64,000 nucleotides of DNA from Streptomyces mutabilis (GTDB lineage: Bacteria > Actinomycetota > Actinomycetes > Streptomycetales > Streptomycetaceae). Numbering within the stretch: position 1 is the first letter of the stretch; each line of letters begins with the position of its first letter. The position numbers and the translations under genes were made by a program. Shown piece after piece: positions 42,464 to 53,282 of the stretch. The DNA is taken from positions 434,001 to 498,000 of the forward strand of contig NZ_BMTT01000003.1 in the NCBI RefSeq assembly GCF_014649815.1. The letters run 5' to 3'. The notes beneath the pieces were generated by a model. It searched no databases. It was not told the DNA's origin and saw nothing but the letters and a program-made list of their open reading frames with translations.

Positions 42464-43483
42464 GTGAGCTCAGTGATCGCGTCCACCCGCTTCTCCGTAC
42501 TCGACCGCTCCCGCATCCGCGAGGGACACACCGCCGCCGAGGCTCTGCGTGACACGGTGGAACTGGCGCGGGAGGCGGAGCGGCTGGGCTACCACCGGTT
42601 CTGGGTGGCGGAGCACCACGGGGTGCCCGGGGTGGCGGGCTCGGCGCCGACCGTGCTGGCCGCCGCCGTCGCCGGCGCCACGCGCGCCATCCGGGTCGGC
42701 ACCGGCGGCGTGATGCTGCCCAACCACCGGCCACTGGTCGTCGCCGAGCAGTTCGGTGTGCTGGAGTCGCTGTTTCCCGGGCGGATAGACATGGGGCTGG
42801 GCCGCTCGGTGGGCTTCACCGACGGCGTGCGCAGGGCGCTGGGCCGGGACAAGGACGACGCCGACGACTTCGACGCCCAACTGGCCGAGCTGCTCGGCTG
42901 GTTCCGTGGCACCTCCCCGACCGGTGCGCACGCCCGCCCGGCGGAGGGGTTGACCGTGCCGCCGTTCGTGCTGGCGATGGGCGAGGGCGCGGCGGTCGCG
43001 GCCCGGGCGGGGCTGCCGATGGTCATCGGCGACCTGCGCGACCGCGACCGCATGCTGCGGGGCATCGACCGCTACCGCGCCGCGTTCCGCCCCTCCGGGT
43101 GGAGCCCGGAGCCGTACGTCGTCGTGTCCGGCACGATCGCCGTGGCCGACAGCCCCGAGGCGGCCCGGCGGCTCCTGGTCCCGGAGGCCTGGTCCATGGC
43201 GCAGGCCCGCACCCGCGGCTCCTTCCCGCCCCTGCCCCCGGCCGAGGAGGCCCGGGCCCGGACGATGACGGCCAAGGAACGCGACCTGTACGAGTCCGGT
43301 CTCGCCGGTCATCTCGCCGGCACCGAGGAACAGGTCGCCGAAGAGCTGGAGTCGCTCGTCGGGAACACGGGGGCCCAGGAGGTGCTGGTGACCACGAGCA
43401 CGTACGACCGCGAGGCCCTGCTGGACTCCTACCGGCGGCTCGCCCGCGTCACCGGCGCGGAGCCGGTGGCCGTACCGGCATAG
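42464..43483 (+). CDS. LLM-class flavin-dependent oxidoreductase
   Basis: 339 residues from GTG 42464. Luciferase-like TIM barrel: FSVLDRSRIREGHTAAEALRDTVELAREAERLGYHRFWVAEHHG (residues 10-53), IRVGTGGVMLPNHRPLVVAEQFGVLESLFPGRIDMGLGRSVG and the final ELESLVGNTGAQEVLVTT. The EHH and VLESL-PGRIDMGLG signatures match the MsnO8-type monooxygenases (TIGR03558), which use FMNH2. It ends 66 bp before the UvrA-like gene, in the same direction, possibly co-transcribed. Confidence 0.87.
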   Translation: MSSVIASTRFSVLDRSRIREGHTAAEALRDTVELAREAERLGYHRFWVAEHHGVPGVAGSAPTVLAAAVAGATRAIRVGTGGVMLPNHRPLVVAEQFGVLESLFPGRIDMGLGRSVGFTDGVRRALGRDKDDADDFDAQLAELLGWFRGTSPTGAHARPAEGLTVPPFVLAMGEGAAVAARAGLPMVIGDLRDRDRMLRGIDRYRAAFRPSGWSPEPYVVVSGTIAVADSPEAARRLLVPEAWSMAQARTRGSFPPLPPAEEARARTMTAKERDLYESGLAGHLAGTEEQVAEELESLVGNTGAQEVLVTTSTYDREALLDSYRRLARVTGAEPVAVPA

Positions 43484-43549
43484 AATCGCGGGGTTTGTCC
43501 CCCTCCCCGGGCCCCGCCCCGGGCCGAAGACGGTACGGAGTTCCCCGCG

Positions 43550-45895
43550 ATGCACAGCCCCCACGACCCGTACGTCCGGGTGCGCGACGCCCGTGAGCAC
43601 AACCTCAAGGGTGTGGACGTGGACATCCCCCGGGACGTGGTCGCCGTGTTCACGGGTGTCTCGGGGTCGGGCAAGTCGTCGCTGGCGTTCGGGACGGTGT
43701 ACGCGGAGGCGCAGCGGCGCTACTTCGAGTCGGTCGCGCCGTACGCGCGCCGGCTCATCCACCAGGTCGGCGCGCCGAAGGTCGGCGAGATCACGGGGCT
43801 CCCGCCCGCTGTGTCGCTGCAGCAGCGCCGCACGGCGCCGACGTCCCGTTCCTCGGTCGGCACCGTCACCAACCTCTCCAATTCCCTGCGGATGCTCTTC
43901 TCCCGTGCCGGCGACTACCCGCCGGGCGCGCCCCGGCTCGACTCCGACGCCTTCTCGCCGAACACGGCGGCCGGGGCGTGCCCGGAGTGCCACGGCCTCG
44001 GGCGGGTACACCGCACGACCGAGGAACTGCTGGTCCCGGACCCGACGCTGTCGATCCGGGACGGCGCGATCGCCGCGTGGCCGGGCGCCTGGCAGGGCAA
44101 GAACCTGCGGGACGTCCTCGACGCGCTCGGGTACGACGTGGACCGGCCGTGGCGCGAGCTGCCGGCCGAGCAGCGGGAATGGATCCTGTTCACGGACGAG
44201 CAGCCGGTGGTCACGGTGCACCCGGTGCGGGACGCGGGTCGCATCCAGCGGCCGTACCAGGGCACGTACACGAGCGCCCGGCGGTATGTGATGAAGACCT
44301 TCTCGGACACGAAGAGCGCCACGCTGCGGGCGAAGGCGGAACGGTTCCTCACCAGTGCGCCCTGCCCGGTCTGCGGCGGCGGTCGGCTGCGCCCCGAAGC
44401 GTTGGCGGTGACCGTCGGCGGGCGCACCATCGCCGAGCTGGCCGCACTGCCGCTCACCGAGCTCGCCGAGGCGCTGCCGACGGACGGCGAGACGGCCCGG
44501 GTGCTCACCGGGGACCTCGCCTCCCGCATCGCGCCGGTCGTCGAACTGGGCCTCGGCTATCTGAGCCTGGACCGCGCGACGCCCACGCTGTCGGCGGGCG
44601 AGCTGCAACGGCTGCGGCTGGCGACGCAGCTGCGCTCCGGCCTGTTCGGTGTCGTCTACGTCCTGGACGAGCCGTCGGCGGGGCTGCACCCGGCGGACAC
44701 CGAGGCGCTGCTGACGGTGCTGGAGCGGCTGAAGGCGGCCGGCAACTCGGTGTTCGTGGTGGAGCACCACCTCGGCGTGATGCGGGGCGCGGACTGGATC
44801 GTGGACGTCGGTCCACGGGCGGGCGAGCACGGCGGGCGGGTGCTGTACAGCGGTCCGGTCGACGGGCTGGCCCGGGTCGGTCGGTCCGCGACGGCCCGTC
44901 ATCTCTTCGACCGCTCCCCCGCGCCCGCCCGTGCGCCGCGCACGCCGCGGGGTTCGGTGACGGTCGGTCCGGTCACCCGGCACAACCTGCGCGAGGTGAC
45001 CGCCCGGTTCCCGCTCGGCGCGCTCACCGCGGTGACGGGCGTGTCCGGCTCCGGGAAGTCGACGCTCATCGGCGAGATCACCGAGGACCTGCCGGGAGTG
45101 GGCCGGCTGGTCTCCGTCGACCAGCGGCCGATCGGACGCACCCCGCGCTCCAACCTGGCCACGTACACCGGCCTGTTCGACGTGGTGCGCAAAATCTTCG
45201 CGGCCACCGACCAGGCGCGGGAGCGGCGCTACGGCGTGGGCCGCTTCTCCTTCAATGTGTCCGGGGGGCGCTGCGAGACCTGCCAGGGCGAGGGGTTCGT
45301 CAGCGTGGAGCTGCTGTTCCTGCCGAGCACGTACGCGCCGTGCCCGGACTGCGGCGGGGCGCGCTACAACCCGGGCACGCTCGAAGTGACGTACCGCGGA
45401 CGGAACATCGCCGAGGTGCTGGACCTGACGGTGGAGGGCGCGGCGGAGTTCTTCGCGGACACCCCGGCGGTGGCCCGCAGCCTGGCCGCGCTGCTCGACG
45501 TGGGGCTCGGCTATCTGCGACTCGGCCAGCCGGCCACCGAACTGTCCGGCGGGGAGGCGCAGCGCATCAAGCTGGCGAGCGAACTCCAGCGGGGGCGGCG
45601 CGGCCACACCCTGTACCTGCTCGACGAGCCGACGACCGGCCTGCACCCGGCCGACGTCGAGGTGCTGATGCGCCAGTTGCACGGCCTGGTGGACGCCGGG
45701 CACACCGTGGTCGTCGTCGAGCACGACATGACCGTGGTGGCGGGCGCCGACCACGTGATCGACATGGGGCCGGGCGGCGGCGACTCGGGCGGCCGGATCG
45801 TCGCCGCCGGAGCGCCGGCCGACGTGGCCCGGGCGGACGGCAGCGCCACGGCGCGGTATCTGACCGAGGCGCTGTACGGCGGGGGGCGCCGGTGA
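43550..45895 (+). CDS. Short UvrA-like ABC ATPase
   Basis: 781 residues, short against about 950-1000 for classical UvrA. Walker A GVSGSGKSS at 36-44 and GVSGSGKST near 500; four zinc knuckles (CPECHG, CPVCGG, CETCQGEG, CPDCGG). The second ABC signature is LSGGEAQR, but the first reads LSAGELQR. Walker B VLDEPSAGLHP and LLDEPTTGLHP are present. The missing length lies mainly in the insertion that contacts UvrB, as in UvrA2-type proteins. It may protect DNA or ribosomes from a bulky drug rather than act in general excision repair. Confidence 0.9.
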   Translation: MHSPHDPYVRVRDAREHNLKGVDVDIPRDVVAVFTGVSGSGKSSLAFGTVYAEAQRRYFESVAPYARRLIHQVGAPKVGEITGLPPAVSLQQRRTAPTSRSSVGTVTNLSNSLRMLFSRAGDYPPGAPRLDSDAFSPNTAAGACPECHGLGRVHRTTEELLVPDPTLSIRDGAIAAWPGAWQGKNLRDVLDALGYDVDRPWRELPAEQREWILFTDEQPVVTVHPVRDAGRIQRPYQGTYTSARRYVMKTFSDTKSATLRAKAERFLTSAPCPVCGGGRLRPEALAVTVGGRTIAELAALPLTELAEALPTDGETARVLTGDLASRIAPVVELGLGYLSLDRATPTLSAGELQRLRLATQLRSGLFGVVYVLDEPSAGLHPADTEALLTVLERLKAAGNSVFVVEHHLGVMRGADWIVDVGPRAGEHGGRVLYSGPVDGLARVGRSATARHLFDRSPAPARAPRTPRGSVTVGPVTRHNLREVTARFPLGALTAVTGVSGSGKSTLIGEITEDLPGVGRLVSVDQRPIGRTPRSNLATYTGLFDVVRKIFAATDQARERRYGVGRFSFNVSGGRCETCQGEGFVSVELLFLPSTYAPCPDCGGARYNPGTLEVTYRGRNIAEVLDLTVEGAAEFFADTPAVARSLAALLDVGLGYLRLGQPATELSGGEAQRIKLASELQRGRRGHTLYLLDEPTTGLHPADVEVLMRQLHGLVDAGHTVVVVEHDMTVVAGADHVIDMGPGGGDSGGRIVAAGAPADVARADGSATARYLTEALYGGGRR

Positions 45896-45915
45896 AGGCG
45901 GTTCACCGGCGCCCC
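45883..45915 (+). terminator. Perfect 14-bp stem overlapping the UvrA-like stop
   Basis: GGGGCGCCGGTGAA (45883-45896) pairs with TTCACCGGCGCCCC (45902-45915) around GGCGG. The UvrA-like stop codon is inside the 5-prime arm. Confidence 0.75.
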
Positions 45916-45940
45916 GCCGGGCGGTGAGGGGCCGGGACGA

Positions 45941-46834
45941 CTATTCGCGGCCCCGCCGCGTCTCGTCGTCGGTGAATCGCTCGGTCTCGGCCTCGATCCG
46001 CTCCTTGCGTACCTGACCGCGCACGACCTCGTCCTCGGTGTGCTCCTCGGTGGTCATCCGGACACGCTCCACCGGAACCGTCTCCGTCTCCACGACGGGG
46101 CGTTCCTCGTGCAGCGTTACTTCGTGCTCGGCCTCACTGATCTCCGGGCCGGACAGCGCCTCACCGCGGTTGTCCTCCGTGATCGGCTCGCGCTCCACCC
46201 GGACTTCCTCGTGGCTGACCGGAACGGTCTGCTGGACCTCCTCCGTGACCACGTACTTGCGCAGCCTGGCCCGGCCCGACTCACGCCGCTCGACGCCGAC
46301 GTGCATCTGCTCCTCGGAGCGGGTCATGGCGTCGTCGCCGCGCATGCCGGTGCGGTCCGCGCCCTCCTGACGGCCGGCCATGCCGCCCGCCGTGCCGGCG
46401 GCGCCGGCCGGGCCAGCCGCACCCGCGGCTCCCGCCGCTTGGGCGGTGCCCGCCGGTCCCGGGCCGGCGGCGAAGCGGCCGTCGTCGGTGCGCTCGGCCT
46501 CCGAGAGCACGCTGTCCCAGTTGATGCCGTAGTAGTCGTAGAGCCGGTGCTCCTCCGACTCGGACAGATGGCCGCCCGCGTCGACGTCGACATTGGGTGC
46601 GTCCTTGATCTGGTCCTTGCGGTAGGGGACCTCGAGGTGGTCCTGCACCACCGCGGCGTCACGGATGGGTATGAAGGACTCGTTGGAGCCGAACATCCCC
46701 GTCTTGACGCTCACCCATTCGGGGCGCCCCGTAATGTCGTCGAAGAAGACGTGCTTGGCGTCGCCGATCTTGTTGCCGTCCCCGTCGTAGACCGGATGGT
46801 CCAAGACGTGGGCGATCTCTTCACGGGTGATCAT
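45941..46834 (-). CDS. PRC-barrel and DUF2382 protein with collagen-like linker
   Basis: 297 residues from ATG 46832-46834 with GGAGGG upstream. An N-terminal PRC-barrel (residues 10-80, HPVYDGDGNKIGDAKHVFFDD ... WVSVKTGMFGSNESFIPI) is followed by a Gly-X-Y-like linker at about 132-152 (GAAGAAGPAGAAGTAGG). The C-terminal DUF2382 domain carries VGVERRESGRARLRKYVVTEEVQQTVPVSHEEVRVERE. Such proteins, called stress-response or YsnF/AvaK-type, are common in actinobacteria and deinococci. Cytosolic, acidic; partner unknown. Monocistronic leftward gene. Confidence 0.85.
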   Translation of the reverse strand: MITREEIAHVLDHPVYDGDGNKIGDAKHVFFDDITGRPEWVSVKTGMFGSNESFIPIRDAAVVQDHLEVPYRKDQIKDAPNVDVDAGGHLSESEEHRLYDYYGINWDSVLSEAERTDDGRFAAGPGPAGTAQAAGAAGAAGPAGAAGTAGGMAGRQEGADRTGMRGDDAMTRSEEQMHVGVERRESGRARLRKYVVTEEVQQTVPVSHEEVRVEREPITEDNRGEALSGPEISEAEHEVTLHEERPVVETETVPVERVRMTTEEHTEDEVVRGQVRKERIEAETERFTDDETRRGRE

Positions 46835-46906
46835 CTGGCATCACCCTCCTTCCGGAGTGCCTGCCTTCCGGATGTCCGCATCAGCCGTACGAAAACGGCA
46901 CATACA

Positions 46907-47749
46907 TCACAAAGTGCGCAAACTTTTCGAATGTGCTTTCCCGGAGTGGCCGTGCCGGACCACCGACGCCGCTCGACCCGGCGGCTCCGCGGCCCGGGCG
47001 AGGGAGCGGCGGTCGTGGTGCCGACCCGACGGGACCGCGGGGCGCACCTCCACCTCGGCGGTCAGCCCCCGGGTCGACGCCACCCGCCACACGGAGGCGA
47101 GCAGGGTGTCCTCGCCCACGAACGCGGCGGCCGTGCCCACCGCCCGCTCCCCGCTCAGGTAGCGGATGCGGACCGGCTGGACCGGCACCCCGGCGTCCAG
47201 CGCAGCCTGGAAGACGGCCCGGCGGAAGCGGCCCCGGGCGCGTCCGCACCAGGTGCTGCCCTCGGGGAAGGCGGCGACCGCGGCACCCGCGCGCAGTGCC
47301 CGCGCGATCACGGCGACCGTGTCGGGCAGCGCCCGCAGCCGGTCCCGTTGGATGAACAGCACGCCCGAGCGCGCGGCCAGCGTACCCGCCACCGGCCAGC
47401 ACCGGACCTCGCTCTTGGCCAGCATCCGGGCGGGGCGCACGGCGGCGAGCAGCGGGACGTCGAGCCAGGAGACGTGGTTGGCGACGAGGAGCAGTCCGCC
47501 TTCGGGCGGGGCGGCACCCGTGAAACGGACCCGGACACCGGCGGCCCGCACGATCCAGCGGCACCAGAACCGCACCAGGACGGCGGGGACGCGGGTGCGC
47601 AGCGGCGTGGCGACGACCGCGACGCCGGCGACGAGCAGCACGACGACCGCCGTGAGCCGCAGGACGGCACTCGGCAGGGCCCTCGCGGCCGTGAGTGGCT
47701 CCACACACGTCCCCGGCGTGCAGGGCGCGCTGGGCAGCCAGGCGCTCAT
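46907..47749 (-). CDS. olsA: 1-acylglycerol-3-phosphate-type acyltransferase (OlsA-like)
   Basis: 280 residues; ATG 47747-47749 overlaps the upstream stop as TGATG. Membrane helix near 27-50. The PlsC motifs are NHVSWLD (H-x4-D, residues 91-97), a block around RMLAKSEVRCWPVAG, and FPEGSTWCGRARGRF near 161. It is coupled to an OlsB-like N-acyltransferase, so it probably O-acylates lyso-ornithine lipid, although a general lysophosphatidate acyltransferase role is possible. The last 40 residues are basic and variable. Confidence 0.85.
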   Translation of the reverse strand: MSAWLPSAPCTPGTCVEPLTAARALPSAVLRLTAVVVLLVAGVAVVATPLRTRVPAVLVRFWCRWIVRAAGVRVRFTGAAPPEGGLLLVANHVSWLDVPLLAAVRPARMLAKSEVRCWPVAGTLAARSGVLFIQRDRLRALPDTVAVIARALRAGAAVAAFPEGSTWCGRARGRFRRAVFQAALDAGVPVQPVRIRYLSGERAVGTAAAFVGEDTLLASVWRVASTRGLTAEVEVRPAVPSGRHHDRRSLARAAEPPGRAASVVRHGHSGKAHSKSLRTL

Positions 47750-48519
47750 CAGGCCGGGACGAGCGAGAGGAAGTGCCGCAGGTAGCGCGGGTCGACCCGG
47801 TTCATCGGCAGCAGCACGTACAGGTCGGCGACGCCGAAGTCCACGTCGTGCGCGGGCTCGCCGCAGACCCAGGCGCCGAGGCGGAGGTAGCCGCGCAGCA
47901 GGGCCGGGAGTTCGCTGCGGCCGACGGGCGCCGAGGCGCGCGGGAGCCAGGGGAGCAGCGGCCGCACCCGGTACTCCTCGGGCGCGAGGTGCTTGGCCCG
48001 CACCCGGTTCCAGGTGCCGGCGGCGAGGGCGCCGCCGTCGGCGAGTGGGACGGAGCAGCAGCCGGCCAGCCACTCGTGGCCCCGCTCGGTCATGTAGCGG
48101 GCTATGCCGGCCCAGATGAGCCCGACGACGGCACCGTCGCGGTGGTCGGGGTGCACGCAGGAGCGGCCGACCTCGACCAGGCCGGGCCGGATGGCGTCCA
48201 GCGCCGTCAGGTCGAACTCGCTCTCCGCGTAGAGCCGTCCGGCGATCGCGGCACGCTCGGGCGGCAGCAGGCGATAGGTGCCGACGACCTGCCCGGTAGT
48301 CTCCTCGCGCACCAGCAGGTGGTCGCAGTACGCGTCGAAGGGATCGATGTCGTGTCCGGGCTGCGGGCTCGACAGCAGGGCACCCATCTCCCCCGCGAAG
48401 ACGTCGTGCCGCAGTCGCTGCGCGGCCCGCACGTCCTCCTCGTCCCGGGCGAGGGTGACGGTGTAGCGGTGGGGCGCTGTGGGCTTCGGGGGGCGGTCAG
48501 CGGTCAGTACGCCGGTCAT
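47749..48519 (-). CDS. olsB: OlsB-like ornithine N-acyltransferase
   Basis: 256 residues from ATG 48517-48519 with AGGAGAG upstream. The GNAT-like family (Acetyltransf_5) is recognised by VRAAQRLRHDVFAGEMGA (residues 33-50), HDIDPFDAYCDHLLVRE, VGTYRLLPPERAA, ESEFDLTALDAIRPGLVEVGRSCVHPDHRDGAVVGLIW and WLAGCCSVPL. OlsB joins 3-hydroxyacyl-ACP to ornithine, the first step of phosphorus-free ornithine-lipid synthesis. The coupled olsA-like gene supplies the second step. Confidence 0.88.
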   Translation of the reverse strand: MTGVLTADRPPKPTAPHRYTVTLARDEEDVRAAQRLRHDVFAGEMGALLSSPQPGHDIDPFDAYCDHLLVREETTGQVVGTYRLLPPERAAIAGRLYAESEFDLTALDAIRPGLVEVGRSCVHPDHRDGAVVGLIWAGIARYMTERGHEWLAGCCSVPLADGGALAAGTWNRVRAKHLAPEEYRVRPLLPWLPRASAPVGRSELPALLRGYLRLGAWVCGEPAHDVDFGVADLYVLLPMNRVDPRYLRHFLSLVPA

Positions 48520-48660
48520 GGGTGCTCTCCTGGTCGCAAGGCGGTTCCGTGGACCGCGGGGCGGGTCCGCCACAGTTCTTCCGATGCCGGCTGTACTGCG
48601 CGTGACCACTGCCGGGAGAGCGGGTGTGCGCTTGCTGAATGCCGGGCGCGCAAGCGAGAC

Positions 48661-48690
48661 GGGGCCGGGAGGAGCACCTCTCCCGGCCCC
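48661..48690 (-). terminator. Terminator after sdhB
   Basis: GGGGCCGGGAG (48661-48671) pairs perfectly with CTCCCGGCCCC (48680-48690). It lies 46 bp beyond the sdhB stop on the minus strand and upstream of olsB, closing the sdhCAB transcript. Confidence 0.7.
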
Positions 48691-48735
48691 GCCCGTCCGC
48701 ACCTTCCGGCGAACGTTCGGTCGTACTCGGTCGTG

Positions 48736-49481
48736 CTAGCGCTTCGCCGCCTTCCGGGTGGCCCGCAGCCACTCCTTGTTCATGCTGGTGATGGACACCA
48801 GTGGAATGCCCTTCGGGCAAGCGGTCGCGCACTCGCCGGCCAGCGTGCAGCCGCCGAACCCCTCGTCGTCCATCTGCGCCACCATGTCCAGCACCCGCGT
48901 CTCCCGCTCGGGTGCGCCCTGCGGCAGCACGTTCAGGTGGTTGACCTTCGCGGACGTGAACAGCATCGCCGCACCGTTCGGGCAAGCGGCGACACACGCG
49001 CCGCAGCCGATGCACTCGGCGTGCTCGAAGGCGAAGTCCGCGTCCGGCTTGGGCACCGGTGTGGCGTGGGCCTCGGGGGCGGCGCCGGTCGGCGCGGTGA
49101 TGTAGCCACCGGCCTGAATGATCCGGTCGAAGGCCGACCGGTCGACGACCAGATCCTTCACGACCGGGAAGGCGGCGGCCCGCCACGGCTCGACGTCGAT
49201 GGTGTCGCCGTCCTCGAAGGACCGCATGTGCAGCTGGCAGGTGGTGGTGCGCTCGGGACCGTGGGCATCGCCGTTGATGACCAGGGAGCAGGCGCCGCAG
49301 ATGCCCTCGCGGCAGTCGTGGTCGAAGGCGACCGGCTCCTCGCCTTCGAGGATGAGTTCCTCGTTGAGGGTGTCGAGCATCTCCAGGAAGGACATGTCCG
49401 GCGAGATTCCGTCCACCTCGTACGTGGACATGGCGCCTTCGGCGTCGGCGTTCTTCTGCCGCCAGACGCGCAGGGTGAGCT

Positions 49482-49485
<4 letters not shown>
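48736..49485 (-). CDS. sdhB: Succinate dehydrogenase/fumarate reductase iron-sulfur subunit
   Basis: 249 residues; ATG overlaps the sdhA stop (ATGA). The plant-type [2Fe-2S] ligands are [16 protein letters not shown] near 58-73 and C83. [15 protein letters not shown] (159-173) and [15 protein letters not shown] (213-227) bind the [4Fe-4S] and [3Fe-4S] centres. It passes electrons from the flavin subunit to menaquinone at the inner face of the membrane. Last gene of sdhCAB. Confidence 0.93.
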
Positions 49486-51431
<1,946 letters not shown>

Positions 51432-51432
51432 G

Positions 51433-52140
51433 TCAGCTCACCACTCCGGTCATGACGCCCACGGGTACGGCTACGAAGCCCACCGTGAGCAGCAGCGCGA
51501 GGACGTTCGCGACGGTCTTCAGGGCGCGGTCGCGGGTGCGGCTGCCGGCGCCGAGGGTCTGGGCGGCGGACCAGAAGCCGTGCCGGACGTGCATGCCGAC
51601 GGCGAGCACGGCGACGATGTAGATGACGTTCCCGTACCAGGTGGAGAAGGTGTCCACGACGTTCTGGTAGGGCTTGCCCGTCTCGAAGCCGCCGGAGTGC
51701 ACGGTGCCGGTGGTCAGGTCCAGGATGTGCCAGACGATGAAGAGGCCGAGGATGATCCCGCCCCAGCGCATGGTGCGGGTCGCGTAGCTCGCCCGCTTCT
51801 TCTTGTGCACGTACTTGCTGGGCCGCGCCTTGATGTCGCGGCGGCTGAGCTGGTACGCGGAAACGGCGTGGGCGACGACGGCGACGACCAGCACCACGCG
51901 GACCAGCCACAGCGTCCACTCGTAGTGCATGAACGGCTCGCCGACCGTGCGCAGCCAGTGGGCGTACCCGTTGAACTCACCGGTCCCGAAGAAGATCTTC
52001 AGGTTCCCGATCATGTGGACGACCAGGTAGAGCAGCATGACGAGCCCGCTGACCGCCATCACTGTCTTCTTGCCGACGGTCGAGTCCCACACGGTGCGCG
52101 CCATGGACGGCCGTCGGTCCGTCCGCGTTGCCAGAGCCAT
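51433..52140 (-). CDS. sdhC: Succinate dehydrogenase cytochrome b subunit
   Basis: 235 residues from ATG 52138-52140 (a longer in-frame start at 52170 is less likely; neither has a clear ribosome site). Five hydrophobic helices, with candidate heme-ligand histidines in [29 protein letters not shown] and MHVRHGF. This matches the single-subunit, five-helix diheme anchor of class B enzymes, so no sdhD is needed. It is first in the operon; its LysR regulator candidate is divergent. Confidence 0.9.
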   Translation of the reverse strand: MALATRTDRRPSMARTVWDSTVGKKTVMAVSGLVMLLYLVVHMIGNLKIFFGTGEFNGYAHWLRTVGEPFMHYEWTLWLVRVVLVVAVVAHAVSAYQLSRRDIKARPSKYVHKKKRASYATRTMRWGGIILGLFIVWHILDLTTGTVHSGGFETGKPYQNVVDTFSTWYGNVIYIVAVLAVGMHVRHGFWSAAQTLGAGSRTRDRALKTVANVLALLLTVGFVAVPVGVMTGVVS

Positions 52141-52199
52141 GTCACTAGACGCTACGGGGCGAGGTGCCATCGGTCCAAGACATGGTCCGCCTTGTTTCC

Positions 52200-52214
52200 A
52201 TAGGCTGCGGCTAT
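52200..52214. promoter_or_regulatory. LysR-type T-N11-A box
   Basis: ATAG-N7-CTAT at 52200-52214 contains the T-N11-A core, inside the 94-bp gap between the divergent sdhC and LysR genes. Confidence 0.55.
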
Positions 52215-52234
52215 CGACGGCTTAAGCTGACCTC

Positions 52235-53119
52235 ATGCAGTTGCAGCAGCTCCAGTACTTCGTGGCAGTCGCCGAGACCCGGCACTTCACCCGGGCCGCC
52301 GAGACGGTGCACGTGGCTCAGCCGTCGCTGTCCCAGCAGATCAAGGCGCTGGAGCGGGAGCTGGGCGCGGATCTGTTCCAGCGCGCACGCGGCAACATCA
52401 CCCTCACCGACGCCGGGGAGGCCCTGCTCCCGCTGGCCCGGCGCATCCTCGCAGACGCGGACACCGCCCGGCACGAGGTGCTGGAGCTGGTCCAGTTGCG
52501 GCGCGGGCGGGTACGGCTGGGCGCCACGCCGAGCCTGTGCACCGGGCTGCTGCCGGACGTGCTGCGCGCCTTCCACGACCGGTACCCCGGCATCCGGCTC
52601 ATGATCGAGGAGGGCGGCTCGCACGACCTGGTGCGGGAGCTGGCCCGGGGCGCGCTGGACCTGGCGCTGGTGGTGCTTCCGCTGCCCACCGCGTCGCCGG
52701 CGCTGACGACGGTGGAGCTGCTGCGGGAGGACCTGGTGGTGGTGTCGTCCCCGGAGGCCCCCCGGCCGGGCGACGGGCGGCGCGCCGTACGCATCGCCGA
52801 CCTCGAGGGAGAGCGCCTGGTGATGTTCCGGCACGGGTACGACCTGCGGGAGCTGACGGTGGCGGCCTGCCGCGCGGAGGGTTTCGAGCCGGACTTCGCC
52901 GTGGAGGGCGGGGAGATGGACGCGGTGCTGGGGTTCGTGCGGGCGGGGCTGGGAATGGCGGTGGTGCCGCGGATGGTGGCGGCGCGCTCCGGACGCGGGC
53001 TGCGGGTCACTCCGCTGGCCCGTCCCGGGCTGCACCGGACCATCGCGCTGGCGCATCGCAGCGATGTGGCTCCGCCTCGGGCGGCCCGGGAGTTGCAGCG
53101 GATGCTGTTGGAAAGATGA
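52235..53119 (+). CDS. LysR-family transcriptional regulator
   Basis: 294 residues. Helix-turn-helix FTRAAETVHVAQPSLSQQIKALERELGADLFQRARGNITLTDAG (residues 18-61). The effector domain follows (VRLGATPSLCTGLLPDVLRAFHDRYPGIRLMIEEGG). It lacks a good ribosome site, so the transcript may have a short leader. Divergence from sdhCAB with a T-N11-A box between suggests it controls this respiratory operon, possibly in response to a dicarboxylate (inference). Confidence 0.92.
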   Translation: MQLQQLQYFVAVAETRHFTRAAETVHVAQPSLSQQIKALERELGADLFQRARGNITLTDAGEALLPLARRILADADTARHEVLELVQLRRGRVRLGATPSLCTGLLPDVLRAFHDRYPGIRLMIEEGGSHDLVRELARGALDLALVVLPLPTASPALTTVELLREDLVVVSSPEAPRPGDGRRAVRIADLEGERLVMFRHGYDLRELTVAACRAEGFEPDFAVEGGEMDAVLGFVRAGLGMAVVPRMVAARSGRGLRVTPLARPGLHRTIALAHRSDVAPPRAARELQRMLLER

Positions 53120-53247
53120 GCGCGGGGAGGTGCCCGGCAGCGCCGTTGTGCTCAGCGCCGTTCGGGGGTGCGGGTGATCCGTGGTCGCTCGCACCCGCGC
53201 GGCGGAGCCGCATGATGCCACAGCCCCCGCGCCCCCTTGGGGGACGC

Positions 53248-53281
53248 TCCCCTGGGCGCCTGTGATCAGGCACCCAGGGGA
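53248..53281. terminator. Bidirectional terminator, 15-bp stem
   Basis: 53248-53262 pairs with 53267-53281 (TCCCCTGGG and CCCAGGGGA outer arms) around TGAT, with one C/A mismatch. It abuts the rmdA stop codon and lies 129 bp after the LysR gene. Confidence 0.75.
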
Positions 53282-53282
53282 C

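Noticed and set aside
52141-52234. Riboswitch or long leader for sdhC
   Set aside because: The gap is only 94 bp, shared by two divergent promoters, with no extended stem structures.
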